Part shown: positions 22,758 through 29,974 of the stretch, piece by piece
How the letters are laid out: every line of letters begins with the position of its first letter
How positions within the stretch are numbered: the stretch's first letter is position 1
Source of the DNA: a virus
Direction: 5' to 3' (one strand)
DNA: 29,974 nt
IMG/VR virus record: IMGVR_UViG_3300033149_004993
Location: 1 to 29,974 of that record
Translations under genes and position numbers: made by a program
Notes under the pieces: generated by a model
The model's input: the letters and a program-made list of their open reading frames with translations, nothing else
The model's database searches: none
What the model was told of the DNA's origin: nothing

Positions 22758-22830
22758 TAGCCTTAGAGAGGTATTTTCAAAGTTTTAAAAAGTAGATGGT
22801 GGCATTTACATTATTAAGAAATATTATCAG

Positions 22831-22886
22831 AAAGTGAACAACCTCGCCCACAAGGGTACGAGGTTTTCCCGCGTCAAACTTATAAA
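22831..22886 (+). repeat. Hairpin plus promoter-like element, copy B of the 56-base direct repeat
   Basis: Near-identical to 21239-21294. AACCTCG (22840-22846) pairs with CGAGGTT (22859-22865). In this copy the inner part is CCC-ACAA-GGG, one pair stronger than in copy A. GTCAAACTTATAAA occupies 22873-22886. It lies in a true intergenic gap, not at the end of a gene, which shows that the whole block is conserved as an element and not as coding sequence. It probably drives the 22918 gene. Confidence 0.7.
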
Positions 22887-22902
22887 AAAACTCTTTTAGA
22901 AG

Positions 22903-22912
22903 AAGGTGGTGA
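22903..22912 (+). promoter_or_regulatory. Strong Shine-Dalgarno deciding the TTG start at 22918
   Basis: AAGGTGGTGA is close to the full anti-16S complement AAGGAGGTGA. It is spaced 5 bases from TTG 22918, which marks that codon as the start. The upstream GTGs at 22906 and 22909 lie inside the site. Confidence 0.75.
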
Positions 22913-22917
22913 TTTTA

Positions 22918-23853
22918 TTGAGAAACTCATTCAATCAACGAGCGAATGATATGGGTTTAACATCAGACGAAAATAAAGGTCTTTATAGTTATTCTGATAG
23001 ATATAGCGAAGTCGTTTATAGACAATTGATAACTTTACCTTCTGAAGCATATGCGACCAGTAATGAAGATTCAGTTCACGAAACAGATGGTCAACAAGTT
23101 CCATTAATGGCAATCTACACAAGATCACTAACTGCAGTTGGATATACCTATTGTGGTTATGTTTCAGATATTTATCAATTTATTGGAAACGATGTTTTAA
23201 ATCAACAAATTAGAAATGCTATTCAAGAAGTTGGTCTACCGATCATAACTGAAAATACAAATATGGATTTTCTACTAACTCAAATGAGAAATGAAATAGT
23301 AATTCAAAGTAGTCAAAACTGCGCAAATGTTGGTGATATTCTTCCAGTAATGATAGTTAATAATAGTTATAACGGAAGGAGAGCTGCTACAGTTGCTTTT
23401 GGTATATCAGTTCAGCATGAAAACGATCGGTTAGTGTTTGCATTTAACTTAGGTGAAATGAAACAAATTCATATAGCAAATTCTAATACACAAATGTCTT
23501 CAGTAATAACATCATATATTCAAGTGTTTTCAAATGATATTACAGATATGATTACATCAAGTTTTCAAAGTCAATTAACTCAAGACCAGTTTCTTTCTAC
23601 CTTAGATGTAATTGAAAACATTGGTAAAAGAAGAAGAGAAGAAATATCAAAATTCCTTGCAGAAATGAATCCTTCAGAAGAAGGCGAAGATATTGCGTTA
23701 CCATCTGCTTGGCAGATGTTTTTAGCAATTGTAAGATATAGTAGCTTTGAACCAAATCTAAATATGAAGAGACTATTAGAGAATGCTGCAGAAAGTGTTC
23801 TAGTTATTCCAACAAGGATGCAAGAAGTCTTAAATAGACTTCAGTCGTCATAA
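22918..23853 (+). CDS. DUF932-like phage protein, monocistronic
   Basis: 311 residues from TTG 22918 (see the Shine-Dalgarno at 22903). The middle part ILPVMIVNNSYNGRRAATVA resembles the DUF932 pattern in which a ItNSYDG strand is followed by a conserved barrel segment. The C-terminal AWQMFLAIVRYSS also fits the 'N-a-iTry' helix of that family. Resemblance is moderate and from memory. The gene has its own promoter-like elements and a strong terminator, so it is expressed alone and perhaps at high level. DUF932 proteins are common in phages and plasmids and lack a firm function. Confidence 0.6.
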   Translation: MRNSFNQRANDMGLTSDENKGLYSYSDRYSEVVYRQLITLPSEAYATSNEDSVHETDGQQVPLMAIYTRSLTAVGYTYCGYVSDIYQFIGNDVLNQQIRNAIQEVGLPIITENTNMDFLLTQMRNEIVIQSSQNCANVGDILPVMIVNNSYNGRRAATVAFGISVQHENDRLVFAFNLGEMKQIHIANSNTQMSSVITSYIQVFSNDITDMITSSFQSQLTQDQFLSTLDVIENIGKRRREEISKFLAEMNPSEEGEDIALPSAWQMFLAIVRYSSFEPNLNMKRLLENAAESVLVIPTRMQEVLNRLQSS

Positions 23854-23867
23854 TCTTCTTTTTATAA

Positions 23868-23905
23868 GGGGAGAGCAACTCGCTTTCCCCCAACCAATTT
23901 TTTTA
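23868..23905 (+). terminator. Intrinsic terminator after the DUF932-like gene
   Basis: GGGGAGAGC (23868-23876) pairs with GCTTTCCCC (23882-23890) with one G-T wobble, loop AACTC. A T-rich tract (TTTTTTT from 23898) follows after a short spacer. A second T run begins at 23909. Confidence 0.8.
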
Positions 23906-23946
23906 CTATTTTTTTTGGAACAAAATTATAAAAAAAGGATATTAGT

Positions 23947-25230
23947 ATGCCAGAAAAAGAAGGATTTTATAAACAACGAAGACTATATGAATTAGTAGTA
24001 AAAATAAAAGGTTTAGACTATACAAATGAGTTAGTTTCGCTAGAACTTGTTTCATCCTTATCAACTGCATATCCAATAGTAAATTTGGTATTCTCGATTG
24101 ATCCAAATGATGTATTAGCAGAATCAATATTTGGGGGAGAACCAATAAAAGTTTCAATTATCTTATACAGAGAAAGTTCTTTTCCAGGTCCAAAAGTAGA
24201 TCTAGAATTAATGTATCTTAAATCTGATTTTCTCTTAACTGAAAAATCAGACATGACTGAAGCAGGACCACAAGTTATAAAAGATAGAACTCCTTTGATA
24301 ATAACAACAGTGGTTAGAAAACCTTATAAAATTATGACTAGTTTAGTTAATGACGTTTTTATTGGAACGAATTTAAGAAGTATAATAACATCGTTAGCAT
24401 CAGATGTAGGTGCTACACTAAAAATGGATTCAGATAATGAGAACAAAACTTCTATTGATCAAGTTTGTATCCCTCCTACTACATTCTATAAAGTTATAAA
24501 AGAATATAACAGAACAGATCCAGATATGTTTGACGGTTTCCTTGACCAAAGGTTTGGTTTATTTGAAGGTACGCCAGGAGTATTTTGTCAATATGACGGA
24601 ACTGTTTATATAAAAAATTTAACATCAAAGCTTCAAAAAAATCAAACTTTTACTGTATATCAATTAGCTTCTGGTATTAAAGATAAAAAATTAAAACAAT
24701 TATTCAAAGACTCGTTAAAAGGAGATACGTTTTATACCTACGATTTAGTCACAACAGACTATTCTGGTAATGCAAAATTTGGAGTTTTAGCTACGGATAT
24801 CAATCATCTTGTAAGACCAAATAAAAGTATATCAGCTACTATTGCTCAAGATTTAGAAGATGTAGCAAAACAATATTCACTATTTTATAGCAAAAAAAAT
24901 ACAAGTCTTTATATTAATAAATCAACATATAGAAAAAAATATTATAACGAAGACACTGGTTATGACACAGAAACAACTCTTTTTAGATCTAGATTTGGAA
25001 GATTATTATCAGACTTATCAAGTGTGTCTCTTAATCTAGAAAGAAATTTACCAATTTTAAATCTTATTAATGTTGGTGAGTGTGTAAAATTTAAACCACA
25101 AACTTTAGAGTATAATGATTTAGAAGGGAAATATATACTATGGAGTTCCCACTTAAATTTCTCAAGAACAGCTGCTATTTGGGAAACTACAGCTACAATT
25201 AATCTTGCTAGAACCAACAAAAAGAATTAG
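23947..25230 (+). CDS. Putative tail/baseplate hub-like protein
   Basis: 427 residues. The N-terminus (YELVVKIKGLDYTNELVSLE, then a strand ending NLVFSIDPND, and GGEPIKVSIILY) resembles the first beta-barrel of phage tail hub proteins such as T4 gp27 and gpD/VgrG-like proteins: a strand, 'xDYTxxLVSxxI', a further strand and a 'G..V.I' strand. The C-terminal VGECVKFKPQTLEYNDLEGKY followed by LWSSHLNF fits the later hub barrel that ends in a similar turn. The rest is beta-rich. AAAAAAGGAT precedes ATG 23947 by a short spacer. The neighbours are a terminase and a tape-measure-like protein, which supports a structural role. The assignment is by pattern, not certain. Confidence 0.5.
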   Translation: MPEKEGFYKQRRLYELVVKIKGLDYTNELVSLELVSSLSTAYPIVNLVFSIDPNDVLAESIFGGEPIKVSIILYRESSFPGPKVDLELMYLKSDFLLTEKSDMTEAGPQVIKDRTPLIITTVVRKPYKIMTSLVNDVFIGTNLRSIITSLASDVGATLKMDSDNENKTSIDQVCIPPTTFYKVIKEYNRTDPDMFDGFLDQRFGLFEGTPGVFCQYDGTVYIKNLTSKLQKNQTFTVYQLASGIKDKKLKQLFKDSLKGDTFYTYDLVTTDYSGNAKFGVLATDINHLVRPNKSISATIAQDLEDVAKQYSLFYSKKNTSLYINKSTYRKKYYNEDTGYDTETTLFRSRFGRLLSDLSSVSLNLERNLPILNLINVGECVKFKPQTLEYNDLEGKYILWSSHLNFSRTAAIWETTATINLARTNKKN

Positions 25231-25448
25231 GGGGGGGATTACCCCTAACCCAGTTTTCTTTATAACCACTTATAACGACAGCAAGACTAAATAATAAAAA
25301 AATAAACTAATAATTAACCAAATTAAATAATACTTCATAAATATTCTCCTTCTATAAAAATTAAAAAAATTAACATCTTTTCATTTATTAATATATATAG
25401 TAATTAGAACTCTTCTAATATTTAGAACAAAAAATAAAGGAGTATAGT
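25231..25448 (+). promoter_or_regulatory. 218-base AT-rich gap upstream of terminase with weak signals
   Basis: The gap starts with GGGG-ATTA-CCCC right after the stop of the tail-like gene, a short hairpin without a clean T tract. CCACTTATAAC (25266-25276) shares ACTTATAA with the promoter-like elements but lacks GTCAA. The rest is very AT-rich, with no gene or RNA that I recognise. AAAGGAG at 25436-25442 is the terminase binding site. Confidence 0.35.
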
Positions 25449-27092
25449 ATGGGAAATCTACAGAATTTAGCTGATGAATATATTACCGAGTTTCTTCATT
25501 GTAAAACTGACTTTAACTATTTCTGTGGAAAGTACATCCTTATTGAAATACCAGGAAAAGATGTTCATTTACAAGCATATTCAAAACAGGTTGAATTAAT
25601 TAATCTAATTGAAGAAAAAAGATATGTTCTTGTTCTGAAAAGCAGGCAGATTGGTATCTCAACAATCATACAAGCATATGCTGCTTGGTTAACTGTATTT
25701 TTTAGCAATGTCGTTATTGGTATTATTTCAAAAGATGGAAAAGAAGCAACTGATTTTGCAAGAGCTGTCCGTGGTATGGTTGAAAAACTACCAAACTGGA
25801 TGAAACCTCCAAAAGGATTATTAGGAAAAGGATTTGCAAAAAGAACTGAGCAATCTTTTATTTTAACAAATGGATCAAAAGTTTTTGCTTCACCAGTTAA
25901 CCCAATTGCACCTGAAAAAACTCTTCGTGGTAAAGCAATTACATTTTTGGTTATTGATGAGGCAGCGTTTGTTCAATATATTGATACTGCTTGGACGTCT
26001 CTGGTTCCAGCTTTATCAACAAATCAAATGCATGCTAAAAAAGCAGGTGTTCCATATGGAACTGTAGTTCTATCCACACCGAATAAAACAGTTGGTGTTG
26101 GAGAATGGTATTTTAAACGATATTCTAGAGCCGTCTCAAGAGATGATATATTTGAACCTTTTGTCATTCATTGGGGAATGATTCCAGAATTAGCAAATGA
26201 TCCAGATTGGTATAAAACACAATGTAAGTTATTTGATAATAACCAACGAAAAATTGCTCAAGAGTTAGAATTAAAATTCTTACCAGCAGAAGGTTCATTC
26301 TTCGAACCTGAGACAGTCGAAAAAGTACAAGATGCAGTTCAAAAACCATTAGAAAAATTAAAATTATTTAATGGAGAAGTCTGGAAATTTGCTAATCCAA
26401 TCTCTGGGAGATATTATATAAGTGGAGTAGATACCGCACCAGAACATGGAGAAGATAAGTCTGCTATTACTGTATGGGATTATGAAACAATGGAACAAGT
26501 AGCAGAGTACCAAGGGAAATGTAAAGTTTTGGATTTCGTTAAAGTTGTAAAAGTAATAGCAGCACAATACCCTGGTTTATTAGTTATAGAATCAAACTCA
26601 TATGGAAATCAAGTTGTAGAGCAACTAAATAGTAGTGAATTATCATATATGATCTATAAAGAAAAACGAGGTAAACAAACAGTATTGCCAGGTCTTGCCA
26701 CTACGCCAAAAACTAGACCATTAATGATTGACGCATTATATTCATATATTACAGAATTTCCTGAGTCTGTCAAATCTGAAAGACTTGCTTTAGAAATAGC
26801 TGGTTTAGTTACAAAACCAAGTGGTAAAGTTGAAGGTGATACTTCTTGTTACGATGACTTAGTCCTTGCCACCTCAGTAGTAATGTATGTACGAAAATAT
26901 GATCCACCATTGTTAATTGGTTCTCAAGAACATACACAAATTTCAATGGATATAAACGAAATTATAGAGGGTAATATTCCAGGCGTTCTTGATAAATCAA
27001 ACGAAGGGATAATGAAACACGTAAAAGAAAATATAAATGATATGCAAGGGTTTGTCGATGTATTTAATATTTACGACCATCAGAGAGGTTAA
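25449..27092 (+). CDS. terL: Terminase large subunit
   Basis: 547 residues with the full packaging motor layout. The ATPase domain has a Walker-A-like KSRQIGIST at residues 64-72, Walker B FLVIDE with catalytic E171, and coupling motif STPN at 209-212. The RNase-H-like nuclease domain has GVDTA (D328), LLVIES (E381), and an aspartate pair CYDD (D469/D470). These cut concatemers and pump DNA into the prohead. No small terminase is recognised nearby. The deviant Walker A (SRQIGIST) is common in T4-type phage terminases. AAAGGAG before ATG 25449. Confidence 0.95.
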   Translation: MGNLQNLADEYITEFLHCKTDFNYFCGKYILIEIPGKDVHLQAYSKQVELINLIEEKRYVLVLKSRQIGISTIIQAYAAWLTVFFSNVVIGIISKDGKEATDFARAVRGMVEKLPNWMKPPKGLLGKGFAKRTEQSFILTNGSKVFASPVNPIAPEKTLRGKAITFLVIDEAAFVQYIDTAWTSLVPALSTNQMHAKKAGVPYGTVVLSTPNKTVGVGEWYFKRYSRAVSRDDIFEPFVIHWGMIPELANDPDWYKTQCKLFDNNQRKIAQELELKFLPAEGSFFEPETVEKVQDAVQKPLEKLKLFNGEVWKFANPISGRYYISGVDTAPEHGEDKSAITVWDYETMEQVAEYQGKCKVLDFVKVVKVIAAQYPGLLVIESNSYGNQVVEQLNSSELSYMIYKEKRGKQTVLPGLATTPKTRPLMIDALYSYITEFPESVKSERLALEIAGLVTKPSGKVEGDTSCYDDLVLATSVVMYVRKYDPPLLIGSQEHTQISMDINEIIEGNIPGVLDKSNEGIMKHVKENINDMQGFVDVFNIYDHQRG

Positions 27093-27094
27093 AA

Positions 27095-28006
27095 ATGTCT
27101 AACCAATTAAAAGAATTATTTGCTGCACCAAAAGGTAATCTAAAAATAGTTTCAACAGTGGATGGGAATCCTCTTTATTCTTCTGAAGATTTAAAACGTA
27201 GATATATCATAGCTATGACAAAATCAGGAAGAATTAGACCTATCTTTAAAAAAGTAAAAGAATTAGTTAAGCAAAATAAGATAATACCAGCATATACTAC
27301 AAAATCTTTTTTTAAATCAATAGTTAAAAAACAACCTCTAAACTTAAAGGGTATTGCTGGTTATTGGAGCTGGGAACAACATATTGTGTATTTACTTGTT
27401 GAAGAGACAGCAAATATTTTTTCATTTACTTCAAACGATGCTCTTGCAATTCTAACAATACACGAGCTAGTTCATGCTTGTTATACATTAAGAAAAACAT
27501 TGTTTCTAAAATTATTTAATGATGATTTTAAGAAGTTTTACTCTTTTTATTTCTCTAAAGTTTTTAGCATTAATGAAAAAGATATAAAAGGAAATGATAT
27601 AAATGAAATAGTTAATTTTCTTTCTAGAGTTGAAAGTAAAGGAAAATGTATGGATAATAAAACTCTAAAAAAATATTACGATCTAATTGGGAAATCATTT
27701 ATGGACATTTCTTCTTTATCAACTGAAGAATTTGATAAAATGAGAAATGAACTAATAATTAGTATAAAATTAATACAACGACTTTCAGCTTTTGGGCAAG
27801 GACATCAAGTATCAAGAGTTATCTTAACTTTTAAGCATATTTATGCTCCTCTATATACTACCTATAAGCACATTTTTTCAATTGATCCACTTAAAAATAG
27901 AGACCTCTGTTATCAAGAATTATTTACACCCAGTGAAATAATATCAATTACAGCTATATCGAGATTACCAAACCCAAAAATTTGTAGAATAATCAACACT
28001 TTGTAA
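27095..28006 (+). CDS. HExxH putative zinc metallopeptidase next to terminase
   Basis: 303 residues, 2 bases after the terminase stop. The central helix ALAILTIHELVHACY holds HELVH (H123, E124, H127), the classic zincin metal-binding motif, with a preceding helix rich in small hydrophobics. A third ligand is not obvious, though several Glu/His follow. No signal peptide is seen. Position between terminase and tape-measure-like genes suggests a virion-assembly protease or an internal virion protein, but typical prohead proteases are serine enzymes, so this would be unusual. The motif may also be coincidental in a helical protein. Confidence 0.6.
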   Translation: MSNQLKELFAAPKGNLKIVSTVDGNPLYSSEDLKRRYIIAMTKSGRIRPIFKKVKELVKQNKIIPAYTTKSFFKSIVKKQPLNLKGIAGYWSWEQHIVYLLVEETANIFSFTSNDALAILTIHELVHACYTLRKTLFLKLFNDDFKKFYSFYFSKVFSINEKDIKGNDINEIVNFLSRVESKGKCMDNKTLKKYYDLIGKSFMDISSLSTEEFDKMRNELIISIKLIQRLSAFGQGHQVSRVILTFKHIYAPLYTTYKHIFSIDPLKNRDLCYQELFTPSEIISITAISRLPNPKICRIINTL

Positions 28007-28019
28007 GGAGATATAATAA

Positions 28020-29974
28020 ATGCCAGATGATGAGAAACTTAAACCTGCCACTGATATTTTAAAAGAAGGCGCAATCAACATGGCCAGTGATAGAGCCCGT
28101 CGTATAAATAGTCTCCATAAATCTATTGAAGATATAACAAAAGAGCAAAATCAAAAAAGATTACAAGTGTCTACTGAAGTTAGTGCGTTAACAAGAGAAC
28201 AGCAAAAGTTAATGCAACAGTTAGAACTAGAACGAAGTAAGATAACTAGTGATACTGCTAATGCATACTCAACAGTAATTAAAGGTTTAGGTGATACAAT
28301 TAAACAGCTATCTGTTGGTGTTACAAGGATAACCACTGATACAGCCAAAATGACATCTGGTGCTATAAGGCAATATGGTAAAGCTATTAGTGAAGATATT
28401 AGTATTAACAAAACAAATACAATTGCTATGGCTCTTTCTAGAGCTACTCCTTTATTCGGCTATTTCGCTGCTAAGTTTATGGAAACTGATGTTTTTAGCG
28501 AAGCAGCAAGAAAGATTAAAGATAAAATTGGTGGGGCAGTTTCTTCAGGGTTATCAAGAGCAGGAGAATCAATAGCTGGAATATTCAGAAAAGGAAAAGG
28601 TGAGGAAGAGGCACGAGCAAGAGAAGATCTTGGAGCTATTTCTGCTAGTGTAAAAGATTTAGAAGCTGAATTAAAACGAGAAGCCCCAAAACTTCAAGTT
28701 GGTGGATATGTAAGAGAAGGTGGTTTAGTACAAGTACATGCTGCTGAAGTTATTACTCCAATTGATAAACTTCTTAAACAAATAGATGAAGCTAAAAGTA
28801 GAGATTTAGCAAAAGCTCTAAAAACAAACCTTCAAGTAATGGGTCAAACTCTAAATAGATTAGAAACTGTTGTTATTGAAAGAGATGAAACTAGAAAAAA
28901 TATAATTTCTACATTCATTGATGAGTTTAGACGTGCTAGAGACCCACGTACAGAATCTTGGCAAGATAGAGTATTAAAGGCGTTAGTAGAATTAAAAGTT
29001 GCTATGGTAGGTACGACTTCTCAGTTAAGACTATCTTGGCAACGAACATTAGTTCAACATCCTTCATTTAGAGCAATATTGATGTTCTCACAGACAATGG
29101 GAACGTTATTCACAGCTCCATGGAAAATGCTTTTTGGTATTAGAGGTGGTTATTTAACTGATATTAGAAGAGCCACAAGAACTAATAATGTATATATGAA
29201 GATAGTTAATCTTCTATCTATTATATACTCTACTATGATGCCAAAATTAGATGATATATCCGTTTATACAAAAGCAGCAGCCGAAGCAGCAGTAGGAAGA
29301 GAAATAAAACCAGGAACTAAAACAACATTTACGTGGTTTGATAAAATTCGTGAAACTTTAACATCTAGAAAACTTGGCACACCAGCTGAAAGAGGTTTTG
29401 ATGCATTTGTAGATAAATTAGGTTTAGACAGAAGAGCTCTCAAAGAAGCTGGAATTGAAAGTTTATCTGATTTATTTAGACCAGGTTTAATGATACGTAG
29501 AATGGGCGTGTCAAAAGAAAATATTGGTGAAATGCTTGGATTAGAAAAAGGCAAAGGAATTTTTTCATCCATCATTGACAATTTAAAAAGTTTAGTTAAA
29601 CTTAAAGAAAAACAAGAAGCGAGGGAAGGTCCTCATTCGCCTAGTATGGCAGAAAATATTGCATCAACTGCAAAAACTACATATGAAAGTTTTAAAACAA
29701 GAATAAAAACAGAGAAAATTAAAATAAGTTTGTTAGGAGGAATCAAGAAAAAAGCTAAAGAACAGCTTGATAAGCTAAAAGGACTTGGTGACAAACTTAA
29801 AAAAATAGGAAAGAAATTATTAGGATGGATTCCTGTTGTTGTTGGTTTTATAAGTAAAATTTTGGGTGGTGGTCTTAGAGGTCTGGGAAAACTTGGAGGA
29901 TTAGCTTTCGGAGCTGCTGGTACTGCACTTGGAGCTGCTGGCGGTTTGTTAGGAAGAGGTGCTGGAGCTGTTGG
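28020..29974 (+). CDS. Tape-measure-like tail protein, partial (runs off the right edge)
   Basis: AAGGAGAT before ATG 28020; open to the window end, giving about 651 residues without a stop. The first 100 residues are helical and coiled-coil-like. GGYVREGGLVQVHAAEVITP lies near residues 228-247. That segment strongly recalls the 'GGxVxxPxLVxVHAGEVVxPL' motif of phage tape-measure and tail-length proteins. Later come hydrophobic and Gly/Ala-rich stretches (IPVVVGFISKIL, then GGLRGLGKLGGLAFGAAG), also usual for tape measures. It is the third gene of a terL-peptidase-tape-measure run. Final length unknown. Confidence 0.65.
   Translation, partial: MPDDEKLKPATDILKEGAINMASDRARRINSLHKSIEDITKEQNQKRLQVSTEVSALTREQQKLMQQLELERSKITSDTANAYSTVIKGLGDTIKQLSVGVTRITTDTAKMTSGAIRQYGKAISEDISINKTNTIAMALSRATPLFGYFAAKFMETDVFSEAARKIKDKIGGAVSSGLSRAGESIAGIFRKGKGEEEARAREDLGAISASVKDLEAELKREAPKLQVGGYVREGGLVQVHAAEVITPIDKLLKQIDEAKSRDLAKALKTNLQVMGQTLNRLETVVIERDETRKNIISTFIDEFRRARDPRTESWQDRVLKALVELKVAMVGTTSQLRLSWQRTLVQHPSFRAILMFSQTMGTLFTAPWKMLFGIRGGYLTDIRRATRTNNVYMKIVNLLSIIYSTMMPKLDDISVYTKAAAEAAVGREIKPGTKTTFTWFDKIRETLTSRKLGTPAERGFDAFVDKLGLDRRALKEAGIESLSDLFRPGLMIRRMGVSKENIGEMLGLEKGKGIFSSIIDNLKSLVKLKEKQEAREGPHSPSMAENIASTAKTTYESFKTRIKTEKIKISLLGGIKKKAKEQLDKLKGLGDKLKKIGKKLLGWIPVVVGFISKILGGGLRGLGKLGGLAFGAAGTALGAAGGLLGRGAGAV

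Noticed and set aside
21239-22886. CRISPR array from repeated 56-base units
   Set aside because: Only two close copies, separated by about 1.6 kb of genes, with no spacers or cas genes.
25231-25260. Terminator after the tail-like gene
   Set aside because: The GGGG-ATTA-CCCC stem is only four pairs and lacks an adjacent T tract, so I mention it only as a weak signal.

Overview
This window is a compact, AT-rich stretch from a large double-stranded DNA phage, probably a jumbo phage. All supported genes lie on the plus strand. They are packed with ATGA/TAATG overlaps and preceded by strong AGGAGG-type ribosome binding sites. TAA, TGA and TAG are all used as stops, so the code is standard. Phage identity rests on a large terminase with both ATPase and nuclease motifs (25449-27092), a tail-tape-measure-like protein running off the right edge (28020 onward), a likely tail or baseplate protein (23947-25230), and phage-type multisubunit RNA polymerase genes (beta' at 11674-14379, beta at 14593-17583). 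The RBS style and base composition suggest a Firmicutes-like host, but that is inference only.

Layout. 1-2369: the end of an unknown gene with a Cys/His-rich tail, then an SbcC/Rad50-like recombination ATPase. 2370-2949: a promoter-like element and a structured leader that encodes a 16-residue peptide overlapping the next start codon, then a small protein with an FITNSSSTSY-type N-terminus. 2952-4688: a radical SAM enzyme, an SH3-barrel-like protein and a small unknown. 4688-11263: the most striking part, a ubiquitin-like conjugation cassette. It holds an E2-like domain fused to repeated SH3/KOW-like barrels (4688), a JAMM peptidase with five CxxC pairs (7239), an E1/ThiF enzyme (8809), a SAP-ubiquitin-like fusion (9510) closed by a strong terminator, a second E1/ThiF protein (10065), and a compact E2 with an HPN...C motif (10925). 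11266-17583: two small helical proteins, RNA polymerase beta', a 62-residue protein and RNA polymerase beta. 17583-22671: small unknowns, a FolE2-type GTP cyclohydrolase, a TIM-barrel protein, a protein with polymerase-palm-like motifs and a methyltransferase-like protein. 22672-29974: intergenic promoter/hairpin elements, a monocistronic DUF932-like gene, then tail, terminase, HExxH peptidase and tape-measure-like genes.

How it may work together (inference). The cassette has every class needed for a ubiquitin-like cycle: one modifier, two adenylating enzymes, two candidate E2s and one deconjugating peptidase. Its composition resembles plasmid PRTRC modules. It runs without an obvious break into the phage RNA polymerase genes, and its modifier carries a predicted DNA-binding SAP domain. 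That makes conjugation onto transcription or DNA-associated proteins the natural hypothesis. A repeated hairpin plus GTCAAACTTATAA element before several units is the best candidate for a phage promoter, possibly read by the RNA polymerase encoded here.
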